Source of the DNA: Rhizophagus irregularis
Taxonomy: Eukaryota > Glomeromycota > Glomeromycetes > Glomerales > Glomeraceae
Assembly (NCBI RefSeq): GCF_026210795.1
Contig: NC_089451.1
Span: 2,464,001-2,528,000, forward strand
Length of the DNA: 64,000 nt
Direction of reading: 5' to 3'
Shown here: in pieces, positions 36,980 to 48,300 of the stretch
Position numbering within the stretch: position 1 is the first letter of the stretch
How the letters are laid out: the number at the start of each line of letters is the position of its first letter
The notes under the pieces: generated by a model
The model's database searches: none
Told to the model about the DNA's origin: nothing
The model's input: only the letters and a program-made list of their open reading frames with translations
Made by a program: the position numbers and the translations under genes

Positions 36980-39890
36980 CTGCCAACTAAAATTGCATCA
37001 CATCCAACGTTGTAAATATTCCTATTTTTTATGAAAGAGATGATGAGAATCTATATGAATGATGTCAGTACTTTGAAACTGCTTTTGCAGCAAATTGATG
37101 GTCTGAAGGCCTGAAAATAGAAAAGTACATTTGGCTACCAGAATTCTTAAGAAAGCTATTTGAGATTGGTATGAAGAAGCTAAAGGCAATATTAATCAAA
37201 TATTGATCTAATTAATTTTGACACCTGACTTATGGAATACTTCACAACTTATTATGATGAAAATGATGAAGAATATGAGGAAGAATGGGAAGAAGAGGAT
37301 AAATATAAAGCTTATGTTACAATTCATTTTAGATCTGTTTCATATGAAATATTATCTTCTAGAGGAAAAAGGACAAGGTTTTCAGAATCCCAAAAGGAAA
37401 AACAAATGTGTACTTAACCTATCCAGCCAATTTCTCAATCAATGCCTATGGATATGGATGCTACAGCTAAAACTCCTTCTACAAAAAGAAGAGTCAGAAC
37501 TAAATTGTTCCTGCACTTATCAAAAATGTTAATGAATTTGATATTGCAAAGTATATTAGTGATCTACTATGTGGTTTATCAATTGGACAAACTTCAGCCC
37601 AACTTTCTGTTTATAGAAAAGGATTAATTCAAAGTATAAGAAGAAAGTGTGAGAAAATTGAAAATAATAATTATATTGGAGAAAGCTATTATAAAGATTT
37701 TAATTCAAAAGAAGAAATACTCACCACTACTGCTAAAATGCAAATTTTATGTTAATTAACAGCTGGTTATTGTTGTGATTGATAATGAGGCTGCAGTCAG
37801 TATTATGATGACTGCTATAATGAAAACTTTAATATTAACTATTGATGGACCTTTAGAATATGTAATTAGAACTGCTAATAAAACAAGAGTCAGATCTTTA
37901 GAAAAAATTCAAAACTTACCTTTAACAGTCAAAAATTTGCTTATTAAAACTAATATCCAAATTATAGAATCAGGTAATAGTGTTTTCATCTTAGGAAATA
38001 ATTAGATGAGAAAAATTAATGCCACACTCAATTGGGACAAAAGAACTTTAACAATTAGAAGTCAAAATGATCAATGGCTGTTCCCATAATTTTTACTATT
38101 CCAAAGTCTATCAAAATGATACAATCATTTGAATATGATGATGAAAAGAAATATGAGTTCAAAGAATTAGAAGAAACTTAAGTCTATATGTCCAATTTTT
38201 CTGGATACTCTATATAGGAACCTCTTGAATTTAATCCTTAGGAAAATTAAGTGTTTTCTACCTATATGAAATATGAAAATGAAGAGTTTGAAAGATCAAA
38301 TCCTGCTATTTTTCTAGCCCAAGCTGAAGTCTTTACCTTTACTAAAGAAAAAGCCAACCCTGATTTACATCTTAAACCTTTGGACTATTAGCAACAAATC
38401 CAATTTCAGCAACTATGAAATGATTATATAGATATCTGCATGAAAAGTCAAACAGAAATTAGAAGAACAAATGTTATTAAACATAAAATTATCACTGAAA
38501 ACACTATTTCTATATCTCAACTGTTTTATAAATGCAACCCTAAATACAGGCAATTTTCACAAGGAAAAATTACTAGAATGGAAAAGCAAGGTTTTATATA
38601 TAGCATACCCCTAACTTAATAATTTAGTATCAATTTACTGATCTACTAAATTTCAACCTTGAAATCCTTAAAATAGATTGTATTAAATTAAATGTGATAA
38701 AAAGATTAGCCAGCCCTTGGGCTTTACCTGCAGTTATTGTCAATAAAAAAGATAGAGAGAAACACATATGTATAGATTGTTGAAAACTAAATGCTGTTAC
38801 TAAAGTCATTACTCTGGATTAATAATATACTTGAATCCTTTAATAGCAATGCAATATGCTTTACCATGTTAGATTTAACTAATGGTTATTGGCAAGTAGT
38901 CATAGATCCAGCAGCAGATTTTAAGAAAACTGCATTCATCACCCTTTAGATTATATGAATTTTAGTCATGTTCTTTGGTCTAGCCTATGCATCTGAAATA
39001 TTTTAAAGATTAATAAATAGATACTTCAAGAATATTTAGGAAAGTTTGTAGCAGTATACCATATACCTAGATGATGCAATTATTTACTTGAAAGAAACCT
39101 TGGAACAGTACTTAAATCATCTCAGATAAGTGTTCAAAACTCTTAGACAAGCAAATTTAGAGACCAAACTCAAGAAATATTATTTTTGTCTTAGAAATAT
39201 TCATTTCTTAGATCATGTAGTTGGACATAAAGGTATCCAACCTGACTTAGAGAAAATTGAGAAAATCAGAACCTTTTGAGTACCAACAAACTTAATTCAA
39301 CTCCATTCAGCATTGGGATTATTTTCTTACTGCTGAAAATTTATCAAAGATTTTTCAATGATGGCCAAACTTATGTTGCTACTCTTGAATAATTAAACCC
39401 CTTTGAAAAATAGCAAACTGCATTTGATTATCTAAAAAAAAGACTAATTAAGTCTCTGATCTTAATATATCTGATTTTAAACAACCTTTTATCATTCACA
39501 CTGATGCACCTGGAACTGGACTTGGTGCTGTAATATCACAAATAAGAGAAGTTGGTAAAGAACATGTGGTCACCTATACTAGCAGATCCTTGAATAAAGC
39601 TGAATGTAATTATCCTATAACCAATCAGAAATGCCTTATTATTGCATGAGCTATTAAACACTTTCAACATTACTTGGAACTAAAACTTTTTATGATTATT
39701 ACTGACCATACTACTTTGAATGGTTAAAGACATCCAAATTTCCAAGAGGTTGCTATGCAAGATGGGCTATGAAACTCCAACAATATGACTTTAGTTTATC
39801 ATTAAACATTAAGCAGAAAAGGCAAATTCAAATGCAAATGCCTTATCTAAAATGTTCAAAGAAGAAAAGAATCAAACTCTTAGTTGCTTT
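36980..39890 (+). pseudogene. Ty3/gypsy retrotransposon relic (gag, protease, RT, RNase H)
   Basis: The order fits Ty3/gypsy. A gag-like stretch is readable at about 37030-37250 (YERDDENLYE..CQYFETAF). A retropepsin-like segment at about 37769-38005 has VVIDNEAAVSIM where DSGA is expected. RT at about 38690-39270 includes TMLDLTNGYWQVVIDP and YLDDAIIY, the latter with the catalytic DD pair. RNase H at about 39480-39850 includes FIIHTDAPGTGLGAV and ends near SNANALSKM. Multiple frameshifts and stops break it. The stops after IDC, FSYC, RTF, EIF and HLR and before AIKHF correspond to one-step losses of Arg, Gln or Trp codons. I see no integrase afterwards, so the element is truncated or rearranged. 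Confidence 0.85.
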
Positions 39891-40049
39891 ATGATTTCAG
39901 TAGAATAAGAAAGACTTAAGAAAAAGATAAGATGAACAAATTTTAATGAAAATTCTACTCTAGTATGAGAAAAGCAGCATTCTGGAGAGAATCTTGCCAA
40001 ACAATTTTTGAAAGTATTATAAGATTTTAAAAATTAAAACAAAAGTATG

Positions 40050-40660
40050 TAAGTATAATGCAAATACAGAAGATAATTACACAAATATACCTTCTCAAAG
40101 AGCTATTGATTTATTAAATCATTGTGATAATTTATTATATAATATGCAAAATTATATTAAAGAGTGATCAGGAAATAATTCTCCCATCAACATTGTTTCA
40201 GAAATTTGCTATAATTTTGATGACCCTAATGGACTTCACCCAGATGATTGTATTTGCAAGTATTGCAAGACCCTACCAGCTTATTCACCATTCCCATATA
40301 AATGTTGTAACAAATAAAATTATATGCCAATGTCATAAAGATAATCTTTTAATCAATACAGAAGAATACTATAATTCATGGAAAAGACAAATTAATGGAG
40401 ATGCATTTTCTGATTACTCTGAAGATAATCAAATTAATATCAAATTAAAGAACATATCACTTAGACCATATGTGGTATGAACCATCAAGCTTTAGAGAAT
40501 ATGTACACAGAAAATATCAAAGTTATACAAGTAATTGCTAGTCAACAAATCAATCATGGTGGAAGTCATTATACTATGGATTGTGATACAGAAAATCATC
40601 ATGTACACACATATTGTATGATGTGCAAGAAGAATTTATTTTTATGGAATCACTTTTGAA
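40050..40660 (+). pseudogene. Unassigned Cys/His-rich relic downstream of the gypsy RNase H
   Basis: Frames with few stops encode CICKYCKTLPAYSPFPYKCC (about 40250-40315) and a segment with HHVHTYCMMCKKNLFLWNHF (about 40595-40657). Paired cysteines and histidines suggest a zinc-binding protein of mobile-element origin. I do not recognise the family, and an integrase HHCC domain is not clearly supported. Confidence 0.35.
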
Positions 40661-41579
40661 TTCACCTTAGATTAGATGTGAATCTCAAACATCTTATTAA
40701 TGACCCATGGTGTAGTGTTGCCTTTCTAAACTCCTAAATTAGTTTTAAATTAATTTAAAAAGTTCTAAATTAATTTTAAATTTTTTGAAACTCCTTTTTT
40801 AAAACTCAACTATTTTCAAAAATTCTAAGATAATCTCATCAATCTAATATACAGTTCTGTTATTTAAATAAATAAATAAACATTTTTTTAAAGCTATACA
40901 AACTCTATGCTTTTTATAGTCACATCTTTTACAACTTTTTATAAAGAACAGTAATTTTTTTGAATTTTGAATTTCAACATTTGGTCAACTTAAATAATTC
41001 ATAGATATAAAAAATAGAGTTTTAATAGGTTTAATTGGCTTTTCAAATGACAACACCCTTCCAATACCACTTCCAAATTATATTTTTAAAAAACCAATAA
41101 ATAAGACAAAATATAGCTTATACTCCCTAAAGAACCAAAAAAAAAAAATAATAAATAAAAAGAATTGCATTACGGTGAAAGTTTTTTATTTTCTTACAGC
41201 CCTTTTACTTCACTTCACTAAAAAAAGTTTATTTTTCCACAGTTCTTTTACTTATGTTCTACTATTCTTCTTATACTTTATTGCTTATTATAGTAACAAA
41301 AACAATGACTGATCAAAATATGCTGTGGGATATGTTTATGAGGAAGGAGCAGTTAAAGATGGACTTTTTTTTTACCCAGAATATGGTATTGCAATTGAAA
41401 TGTCATTAAATTCCATCTGGTGCTGGTTAACACAAGCTGTACATGGTGCCTTTACATGTATCACTTATACTTTACCATTATGTTGATTTCATTGATCTCA
41501 CCTGAAAGTATCCCAGATGAACCCTTTATTTTACCATATAACAATCCTGAAGAAACTATATATAGTAGTAAAACATGGT

Positions 41580-42420
41580 GGTGATAGGTCCAAAAGTATA
41601 GTTTGTGATTATTTCAAGTATAATGCTCTAAAGCATCCCAGTTATTATAATGTGAAGTGTAAATTCTGCAGCACTTACTAGAAAAATAGCATTGTAAAAA
41701 AATTGCAAATTCACCTAGCAAGTAATGTGAAAGTGTAGATGTTGAGACAAAAAATAAATTTATTATGCATTACATCACAATTAGAAATGGTATTAATAAT
41801 GAAAATTATATGGAAATTGAATCAGAAGAATGAGTTGCACTAATTGATCATTCAATATTGAAAGTATTTGTTATATACACCATACCATTCAAAATCATAG
41901 AAAATCTGTATTTTATAAATGTACTGAAAAACCTGCAACCAAATTATAACCTCCTATTACAAGAACATCACACAACAAATTTACTAAGCAAGGAATCTAT
42001 TTGCAATGAAATAAAAATCAAAATTATATTAAAAAAGAAAAAAATTTAACTCTAGGTATAAAAATTACTTAAAATATTTGAAATTTTATATGAACATAAT
42101 GGCTTACTGCTTAATATATCTTTTTATTTTAATTAGTCTTCAATGGCTGGTCAAGCCTGAATAATATCTCAATTTACAATTTTGTAATCATTATAAACAA
42201 TAAAGAATTTCTTTATTACTTGAGAGATCTGTCAGGTGTTAATTACTATACGGCCAAAGTTATCAAGGAAGAGACAAAGCAAGTTATAATAATAGCAATA
42301 GATCCAAAAAAGTTTTCAATGATTGTCATAGATAATGCTTTATTCATAGTAAACACGTGAAAATGTATTTCAAAAAAGTACCCTCATATCATAAATATAT
42401 GTTGCATATGAATGATAATT
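41580..42420 (+). pseudogene. hAT transposase relic with BED-type zinc finger
   Basis: Around 41595-41760 the frame reads CDYFKYNALKHPSYYNVKC, then KFC and, about 20 residues on, HLAS followed after a one-base shift by NCES. This is the CxxC..H..C layout of a BED finger. A TAG interrupts it. At about 42140-42350 a second block, with FNGWSSLNNISIYNFVI, EFLYYLRDLSG and FSMIVIDNALFI, matches the N-terminal catalytic part of hAT-like transposases (DUF659-like; the final D-N pair is typical). Several breaks lie between. This could be the source family of the 8-bp-duplication MITEs in the window, but that link is unproven. Confidence 0.6.
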
Positions 42421-43693
42421 ACTTCAGAATCGAATTCACTATATGCTTTATATTCTGATTCAATAACAAGATGCACCATATTCAAATGGACATAAAGACC
42501 TTCAAATTACATCAAAGACATTTCAGACTTACACTGTCTACTAATGAATTATATTCCCATAGCACTAACTCATCCCTTTAAAGCTGCCAAAATTAGTAAA
42601 AATACTACCAAACACATTATATTGAAATTCATTTATGATTTACATAAAGATATTTATGAAAACATTTGGAAATTCTGAGCACAATCATGGAAACAATATA
42701 AACTTTATAACAATATTACAAAGAAATCATTCACCAATTATAATCAAAATCACTCATTAAATATTCTTCCGATAAGGAGATGGATGAGAAGATCAGAATT
42801 TTCAGATCTCAATAAATGCCAACAGATATAGATGCCCACTCAACGACACAAGATGATGTATAGAAAATAATGTCTTATGGATTTATCTTATATCATCCAA
42901 CTTCCTCCATAATCTACCATGGCTTTCATCTCTAGATAATGACCTATCAACTTTTCATACATCTTTAATTAATAATATTTTATTTCTTATATAAGCCCAA
43001 TGGGTGTTCAATAACAATTTTAACTTTGCTACTGACTTATTAATTTTTGTTTTTATAGATTATAGTTTTCTTTATTTTTCTGGCTCTTTTCTTTATCAGT
43101 AGCATAGTTTCACTGTTAGAGTAGTTTCTTCTGAAGGGTGAGGTCCTATTTTGATGGGATTAATAACCACAGTACCCCTAATAGATTGATTTTTCACTAC
43201 TTGTAGTTGTTTGCTTCTATTATATTATCTTTGTCATTAGTTCTCCTCTTTCTGAAATAAAATAAAATAAATATATCATTGTAATTATGCAGGGCATAAT
43301 ATTCATGATTAGAGTCCAGTTAACATATAATTGCACAGGTACAGTTACTATTGCATATCATACAATATTTTATTTTTTTTTTAGAACTGCTTTAATTATA
43401 CCAAAATTTTTATAAAAACTTTGTTAATTAAATTAATTACATTAATTACTAAATCCCTTCAATAGTAGCAATAATATAGAATGTTATGTTTATGAATTAA
43501 TAATTTCATTATTTTTAAAAATGTGTAAAATAATTTAATTGTAGTACTGTTAATATTCAATCATAAAATACAGTAATAATAAATTTAATATTTTGAAAAT
43601 ATAAATATGTGATGTTTTTGACTTTTTTTAAGATAAAATCAAATTAAATTTCAATTTTCCAAACATATTAAATATTTATAAAAGTTTTTTAAA

Positions 43694-43969
43694 ATGGCAG
43701 CAGCATTAGTAGTAGTACCTTACCATCAACTACCAGCACCAGTATTTCAATGGATGGTAAATGTCGCTATCCAATTGATCAGAGAAAGGTGTAACCTCTA
43801 CTGGCAATTTGAGAGATTAGCAATCCACAACTACAATGATGTATGGGCTCTTACAGCAAATTGGTTGTTTATTATGACCAGTTTCGTGACTATATCCAAT
43901 CAGTGTCATACAAAATGGAATGCTTTAAAGAGAGGTTATGAAAACCTCTTAAGAATATTAAATGGATAA
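43694..43969 (+). CDS. Short SANT/Myb-like protein
   Basis: An uninterrupted 91-codon ORF from ATG 43694 to TAA. The C-terminal half has the aromatic spacing of Myb/SANT-like domains: WALTANWLFIMTSFV, then CHTKWNALKRGYENLLRIL. This second motif resembles the third helix of SANT-like DNA-binding proteins that often accompany DNA transposons. It lies among transposon relics, so a mobile-element origin is likely. It is short for an independent gene, and the following sequence to 44230 carries no clear continuation. Confidence 0.45.
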   Translation: MAAALVVVPYHQLPAPVFQWMVNVAIQLIRERCNLYWQFERLAIHNYNDVWALTANWLFIMTSFVTISNQCHTKWNALKRGYENLLRILNG

Positions 43970-44353
43970 TTTCCCTATTGAAAGCCCAAATAGCTTTGAT
44001 AAAGTATGCTTTAATGAGATGATGATGAATTTTAGCTGGTAACAGGTAATTATTTATCAAATTCATTAAATTTGTTTTAAATTAATTAATTAACATCATT
44101 TATTGGATTTAAGATATATATAGGCGAGAATACAGGGAACAAAATGTGATTAATGTCCACCACCGGTATGAATATCACTACAGGTCCAGATCACCAAGAA
44201 GAGAAAGGAGATGATGTTCTCAAGAATGATTAAGAAGTAGAAGTAGTCATGTTCTTAGGGTCGCAAGAACATAGACATTAAAATTTATTATTTTATTATT
44301 TTATTATTTTATTATTTTATTTATCTTATTATTTTATTATTTATATTATTTTT

Positions 44354-44695
44354 TATTATATTAATTATATTTAATATAAACATTATATTTATTTTATTTG
44401 ATAATTTATTATATTTATTATTATATTAGTTATATTTCTTATATTTGTTATATCTATTATATTTATTATTTCTTTATATGTAGTAACTTTATATAAATAA
44501 CATTGGTATTTTCCTTCATTATAAGTTAGCTCAAATTAGTTCTTATAAGTTCAATAAAGTTCTATAATAAAACATAACCTTTTACACAATAAATGAACTC
44601 CCTATTTTAAGCATGTTTTGTTTGATTGGATTTCAGTTATAGTTAAACATACCTAATCTCCCTGACTGCAAATCATAGTTAATCTATCAATGTAC
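44354..44695 (+). repeat. LTR-like direct repeat, right copy
   Basis: Partner of 35870-36202. It is preceded by a TTTTATTA microsatellite (44281-44350) and ends at CAATGTAC, where the CG-depleted hAT MITE copy begins. The 8.5-kb spacing would suit an LTR retrotransposon carrying inserted DNA transposons, or two independent fragments of one LTR family. Confidence 0.6.
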
Positions 44696-44850
44696 CAAAT
44701 TGGTTAACAATGGTTAGTTAAACAGTCAGTCAAACAGTTAGTCAAAATGGTCAGTTAAATGGTTGGTCAGAACTCAGAAGCCATTGACCAACCAATATCA
44801 GTCACAGTTATTAACCAGTCATGATCTGACCATGACCATTGCCATCCCTA
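44696..44850. mobile_element. Decayed right half of the 9703-10121 hAT MITE
   Basis: Aligns with about 9975-10121: GGTTAGTTAAACAGTCAGT arrays, then CAGAAGCC, ATATCAGTCACAG, and the terminal GCCATCCCTA. Positions that are CG in the intact element are mostly TG or CA here, for instance ACCGTTGCC becoming ACCATTGCC. The left half is missing. Confidence 0.8.
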
Positions 44851-46313
44851 TACAGAATAAATCACATGTGGAAACTTAGTTCATAGACATATATTATTAA
44901 ATTTCAAATAAATTATTGTTAAGACATTAGACATCAGTAATAGGATTGACCATCTTTATAACTATATTAAGAATAATGTATGTAATTATTAGTTACAAGA
45001 ACAATTGAAATGATTTTCAGTGGTGAGCGATGGCTTACTGCATAGCTCAATTTAATTATAAATAATGAATTGAGGAAGAAGATTAATATTAATAATATCA
45101 AATGTGTAAACACTAATTTTCTATCATTGAAATGAAGGTTATTCCTAATATTTTACTGTAAAAATTATGAAATTTTTTACAATCTGTTTTTTGACGATGT
45201 TAGAGAAATAAATTACTTGTTTTATTTTTATATCTAATGTTCTAATTACTTCACAAAATATTACTAATCAATTTTCTGAACAAATTATGTAAGTTTTCTA
45301 AAAATTTAATTTTAAATATTTTCTATAATTTTTATTCTTTTATTAATAGATTATTGTACATTATAAAGAATTTCAATTGTATGAAATATATTCAATATAA
45401 TGGATTATATTATTGTTTGTGATAAATGTGGTATATTGCAGCGGATTTATGAAATTTGGCAAAAACCCCTGCTGCACCCTCGGAAATTAAAATTGACTTA
45501 CAGAATCATGTGATATCGATTAAGCTATTTCCCTAAACTCAAATTGATATAAGTAGAATAATATTTTGTACAAGAAAAATTATTTCTTATGCTGGCTGAT
45601 TATTTACAATAAGCCATACTTCTTCTAATACATAAAAAAATACATACAAAATAATGTGTACCGAAAAAATATATATATATATTATTTTGAGGGAACATCC
45701 AATCAATTATATTACGTGACCAATTAAATGGAAATTTATCAATCACTCATTTTTGAATCTGGTCAAAAGAAAAAAAAAATATTTTTTTTCCTGATATATT
45801 TTGAATCTTACAATAATCAGTTACTTTTTAAAAGAATAATTATATTTTACGTCAAAGAACGTCACTTAAAATCTATTAAATTCGTTAAATTTTATTAAAG
45901 TTATTTAAAATTCGTTAAAATTTATTGTTTCGGAAATATGTTGATCATTAGTAATTTTTCCTGCTCAGGATCAACGGATCAACGAATTAAATTTGCTATA
46001 ACTTAATAACTTATGCGGCCCATAAATCACGTTAATTATTTTTAAGTTCTAATTTTCCTTAATTAAGTCGCCAATAAATGCAACTTAACAGTTAATAGCA
46101 GCTAACTATCGAATTTTCCTGCAAATTATAAACTTAATACATAAAAAGCCAAATTATTATGTAATAATATTATAGTAGGATTTTTAATAATCTTTTGCCA
46201 TTTTTTTCAAAAAGAAATAAAGTATATAAATATATCCTAAAATTACAAATTTGAACATTTTTTGTTTACAAAAAAAAAGAAAGAAAGAAAAATTTTCTTG
46301 ACTACTAATAACA
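44851..46313. other. Intergenic upstream of the P450 gene
   Basis: AT-rich. CG dinucleotides reappear from about 45470. No gene is supported. A purine-rich AAAGAAAGAAAGAAA tract sits just before the P450 start. Confidence 0.5.
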
Positions 46314-46884
46314 ATGACATTCACGTCAATAGTTTCAGAGATAAATTTGATAACGACTATTAATATAATAATTCTATTATATGTATCAAGATATTATTAC
46401 AAATATTTTACATGTCAATCACAGCTTCCTGGTCCATTTCCACTTCCATTAATTGGTAATTTACATCAAATAGGATTAAATCCAGCACAATATGTAAAGG
46501 ATAATCATAAAAAATATGGTGATATGTTTGAAATTTGGGTAGATCCGTTATTCTTTGTTATCCTTCGTTAATTGATCAGGTTTATGCTACAAACTCAAAA
46601 ACTAAATTTTTTTTCAAGAGGTACAGTCAAACATGCTAATGTTGATGGATTAGCATTTAATGGCAATCTTACAACATGGAAACGAAATAGGAAAATTGTT
46701 ATGCAGTCAATAAATTCTCCCAGATTTTCACCCAACTTGTACAATCATTATTTAATGAGAATGAAAGTTATTGGGATAGAAAAGATTATCAAATTGATTT
46801 TGCTAAATGGATAAGTTATTTCATGACTGATATCGTCTTACAAACTGTTGCTCGCAAACCTACCTATTGTCTTAATACATATGG

Positions 46885-48300
46885 TTATACTTGCTGCCCA
46901 TTTAAAATCCCCTCCCATCCCCTCCCATCTCCTTCCATCCCCTCCCATATCCCATCCCATCCCCCAAATCCCATCCCATCCCAAATCCCAAATACTTGCG
47001 CAACATTTCTCCCATTGGCCAATTATCACGTGACGTTACACAAACTTCCAAAAAAAGAAATTTTGCCTCCCGCAAAAAATGGGCGGATTTGGTTTCACAA
47101 GTATTTCAAAAAAGGAAATTTCTATGCCGATCACATAATTCCGGCCGTAATATTTTAGTTTTCGAAGTCTAATGTTAATTCAGGTCAGAATTTAGTTTAA
47201 ATCCTTATCCTACATACCCCAATTTTTAAGAGATTTACCGATCAGATTTTAATGAAATTTATATCATTGGATTTGTCTCGATGCAAGGAATTTAATGGCA
47301 GTGAAATTATATTCCCAACATTAATATTGACTAAGTTATTATAAAAAATGTATTTTATAATATATATCATTAAATAACATGTATAAAGCAAGCAATAATT
47401 GGTTACTTTTAATATAAAAAGTTTTTAAAATATATTTATTCAATTTATTATTTTATACTTTTTATTACAATTTAACTTTGAATTAACTTAAACCTATCTA
47501 TTAATTCATCAAAAAAAGTTTGATTATTTATTTCTAATATATATAATTTGATAGATATTATTATTATTGCATAAATATTTAATAAAATAATATTTACAAA
47601 CCAGGAATTTATTAACTGTTAATCTAAAAAAACAATATCAGCAGATATCATCAAAATTATTAATTCAAATAAAATAATCAATATATTACTGAATACTAAC
47701 TGCTAACATGTTACTTTCAAATAATATATAGTATAAAAATACATTTTTTATAATAAATCAGTCAATATTAATTTTAGAAATATGATTTCACTACCATTTA
47801 ATTCCTTGCATCAAGACGAATCCAAAGATATAAATTTCATTAAAATCTGATCAGTAAATCTCTTAAAAATTGGGTTTGTAGGATAAGGATTTAAACCTTT
47901 ATAATTTGTAATTCCGGCCGGAGTTAAAATATAAACTTCGTAAATCTGTTCGGGATCTTAATTTTGCTCATATTCTGGTAATGGATGCAATGCTGGCCAG
48001 AATTATATGATCGGCGTAAAAATTTCCTTTTTTGGAATACTTGTGAAACCAAAATCTCTCAATTTTTGCGGGAAGCAAAATTTCCTTTTTTGGAAATTTG
48101 TGTAACGTCACGTGATAATTGACCAATGAGATTATTTGGGATAAGGGATGGGATAAGGGATATGGGATATGGGTGGGATTGGGATTTGGGATTGGGATGG
48201 GATTTTGGCAAATGGGAGGGGATTTTGGCAAAAGGGATGGGATATGGGATGGGATGGGATAGGGGATTCTCCCATCCCATTTAATATGGGTGGCAAGTAT
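46885..48300. mobile_element. 1.4-kb foldback element inserted in the P450, 8-bp target duplication
   Basis: ACATATGG flanks both ends (46877-46884 and 48301-48308); removing one copy and the insert rejoins P450 sequence. The ends are inverted (left TTATACTTGCTGCCCAT, right its complement with two differences). The complementarity continues through nearly the whole element. The left arm (to about 47600) and the right arm (from about 47620) both contain the CCCATCCC-type minisatellite, TATCACGTGACGTTAC, TTTCACAAGTATT and a TTAAGAGATTTAC block. No transposase is present. The 8-bp duplication suggests hAT-type transposition of a foldback element. Confidence 0.9.
46905..46992. repeat. CCCATCCC minisatellite in left arm of the foldback element
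   Basis: Units CCCTCCCAT, CCCATCCCATC and CAAATCCCATCCCATC are repeated, with an inverted, longer counterpart at about 48137-48265 (GGGATGGGATTTTGGCAAA and relatives). The two arrays have diverged in unit order and length although they form one stem. The long open frames over them are repeat artefacts. Confidence 0.8.

Larger units (their letters stand above)
33300..44860. other. CG-depleted transposon-relic island
   Basis: By eye only isolated CG dinucleotides remain between about 33.3 and 41.1 kb, far fewer than in the windows on either side. Recognisable contents are all decayed mobile elements. Several in-frame stops replace Gln, Arg or Trp codons by one C-to-T or G-to-A step. This fits long-term cytosine methylation and deamination. 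About 33300-35850 holds open fragments on both strands, such as 33294-33593 (minus), that I cannot assign. Confidence 0.65.

Noticed and set aside
37218-37627. Short ORFs overlapping the gypsy gag/protease region in different frames
   Set aside because: Shadow frames of the decayed retrotransposon; only the family-matching frames were kept.
39001-39075. TAG codons next to the RT catalytic motif as C-to-T stops
   Set aside because: In the alternative frame this stretch reads YLGKFVAVY, so these TAGs are out-of-frame consequences of an indel and were not counted.
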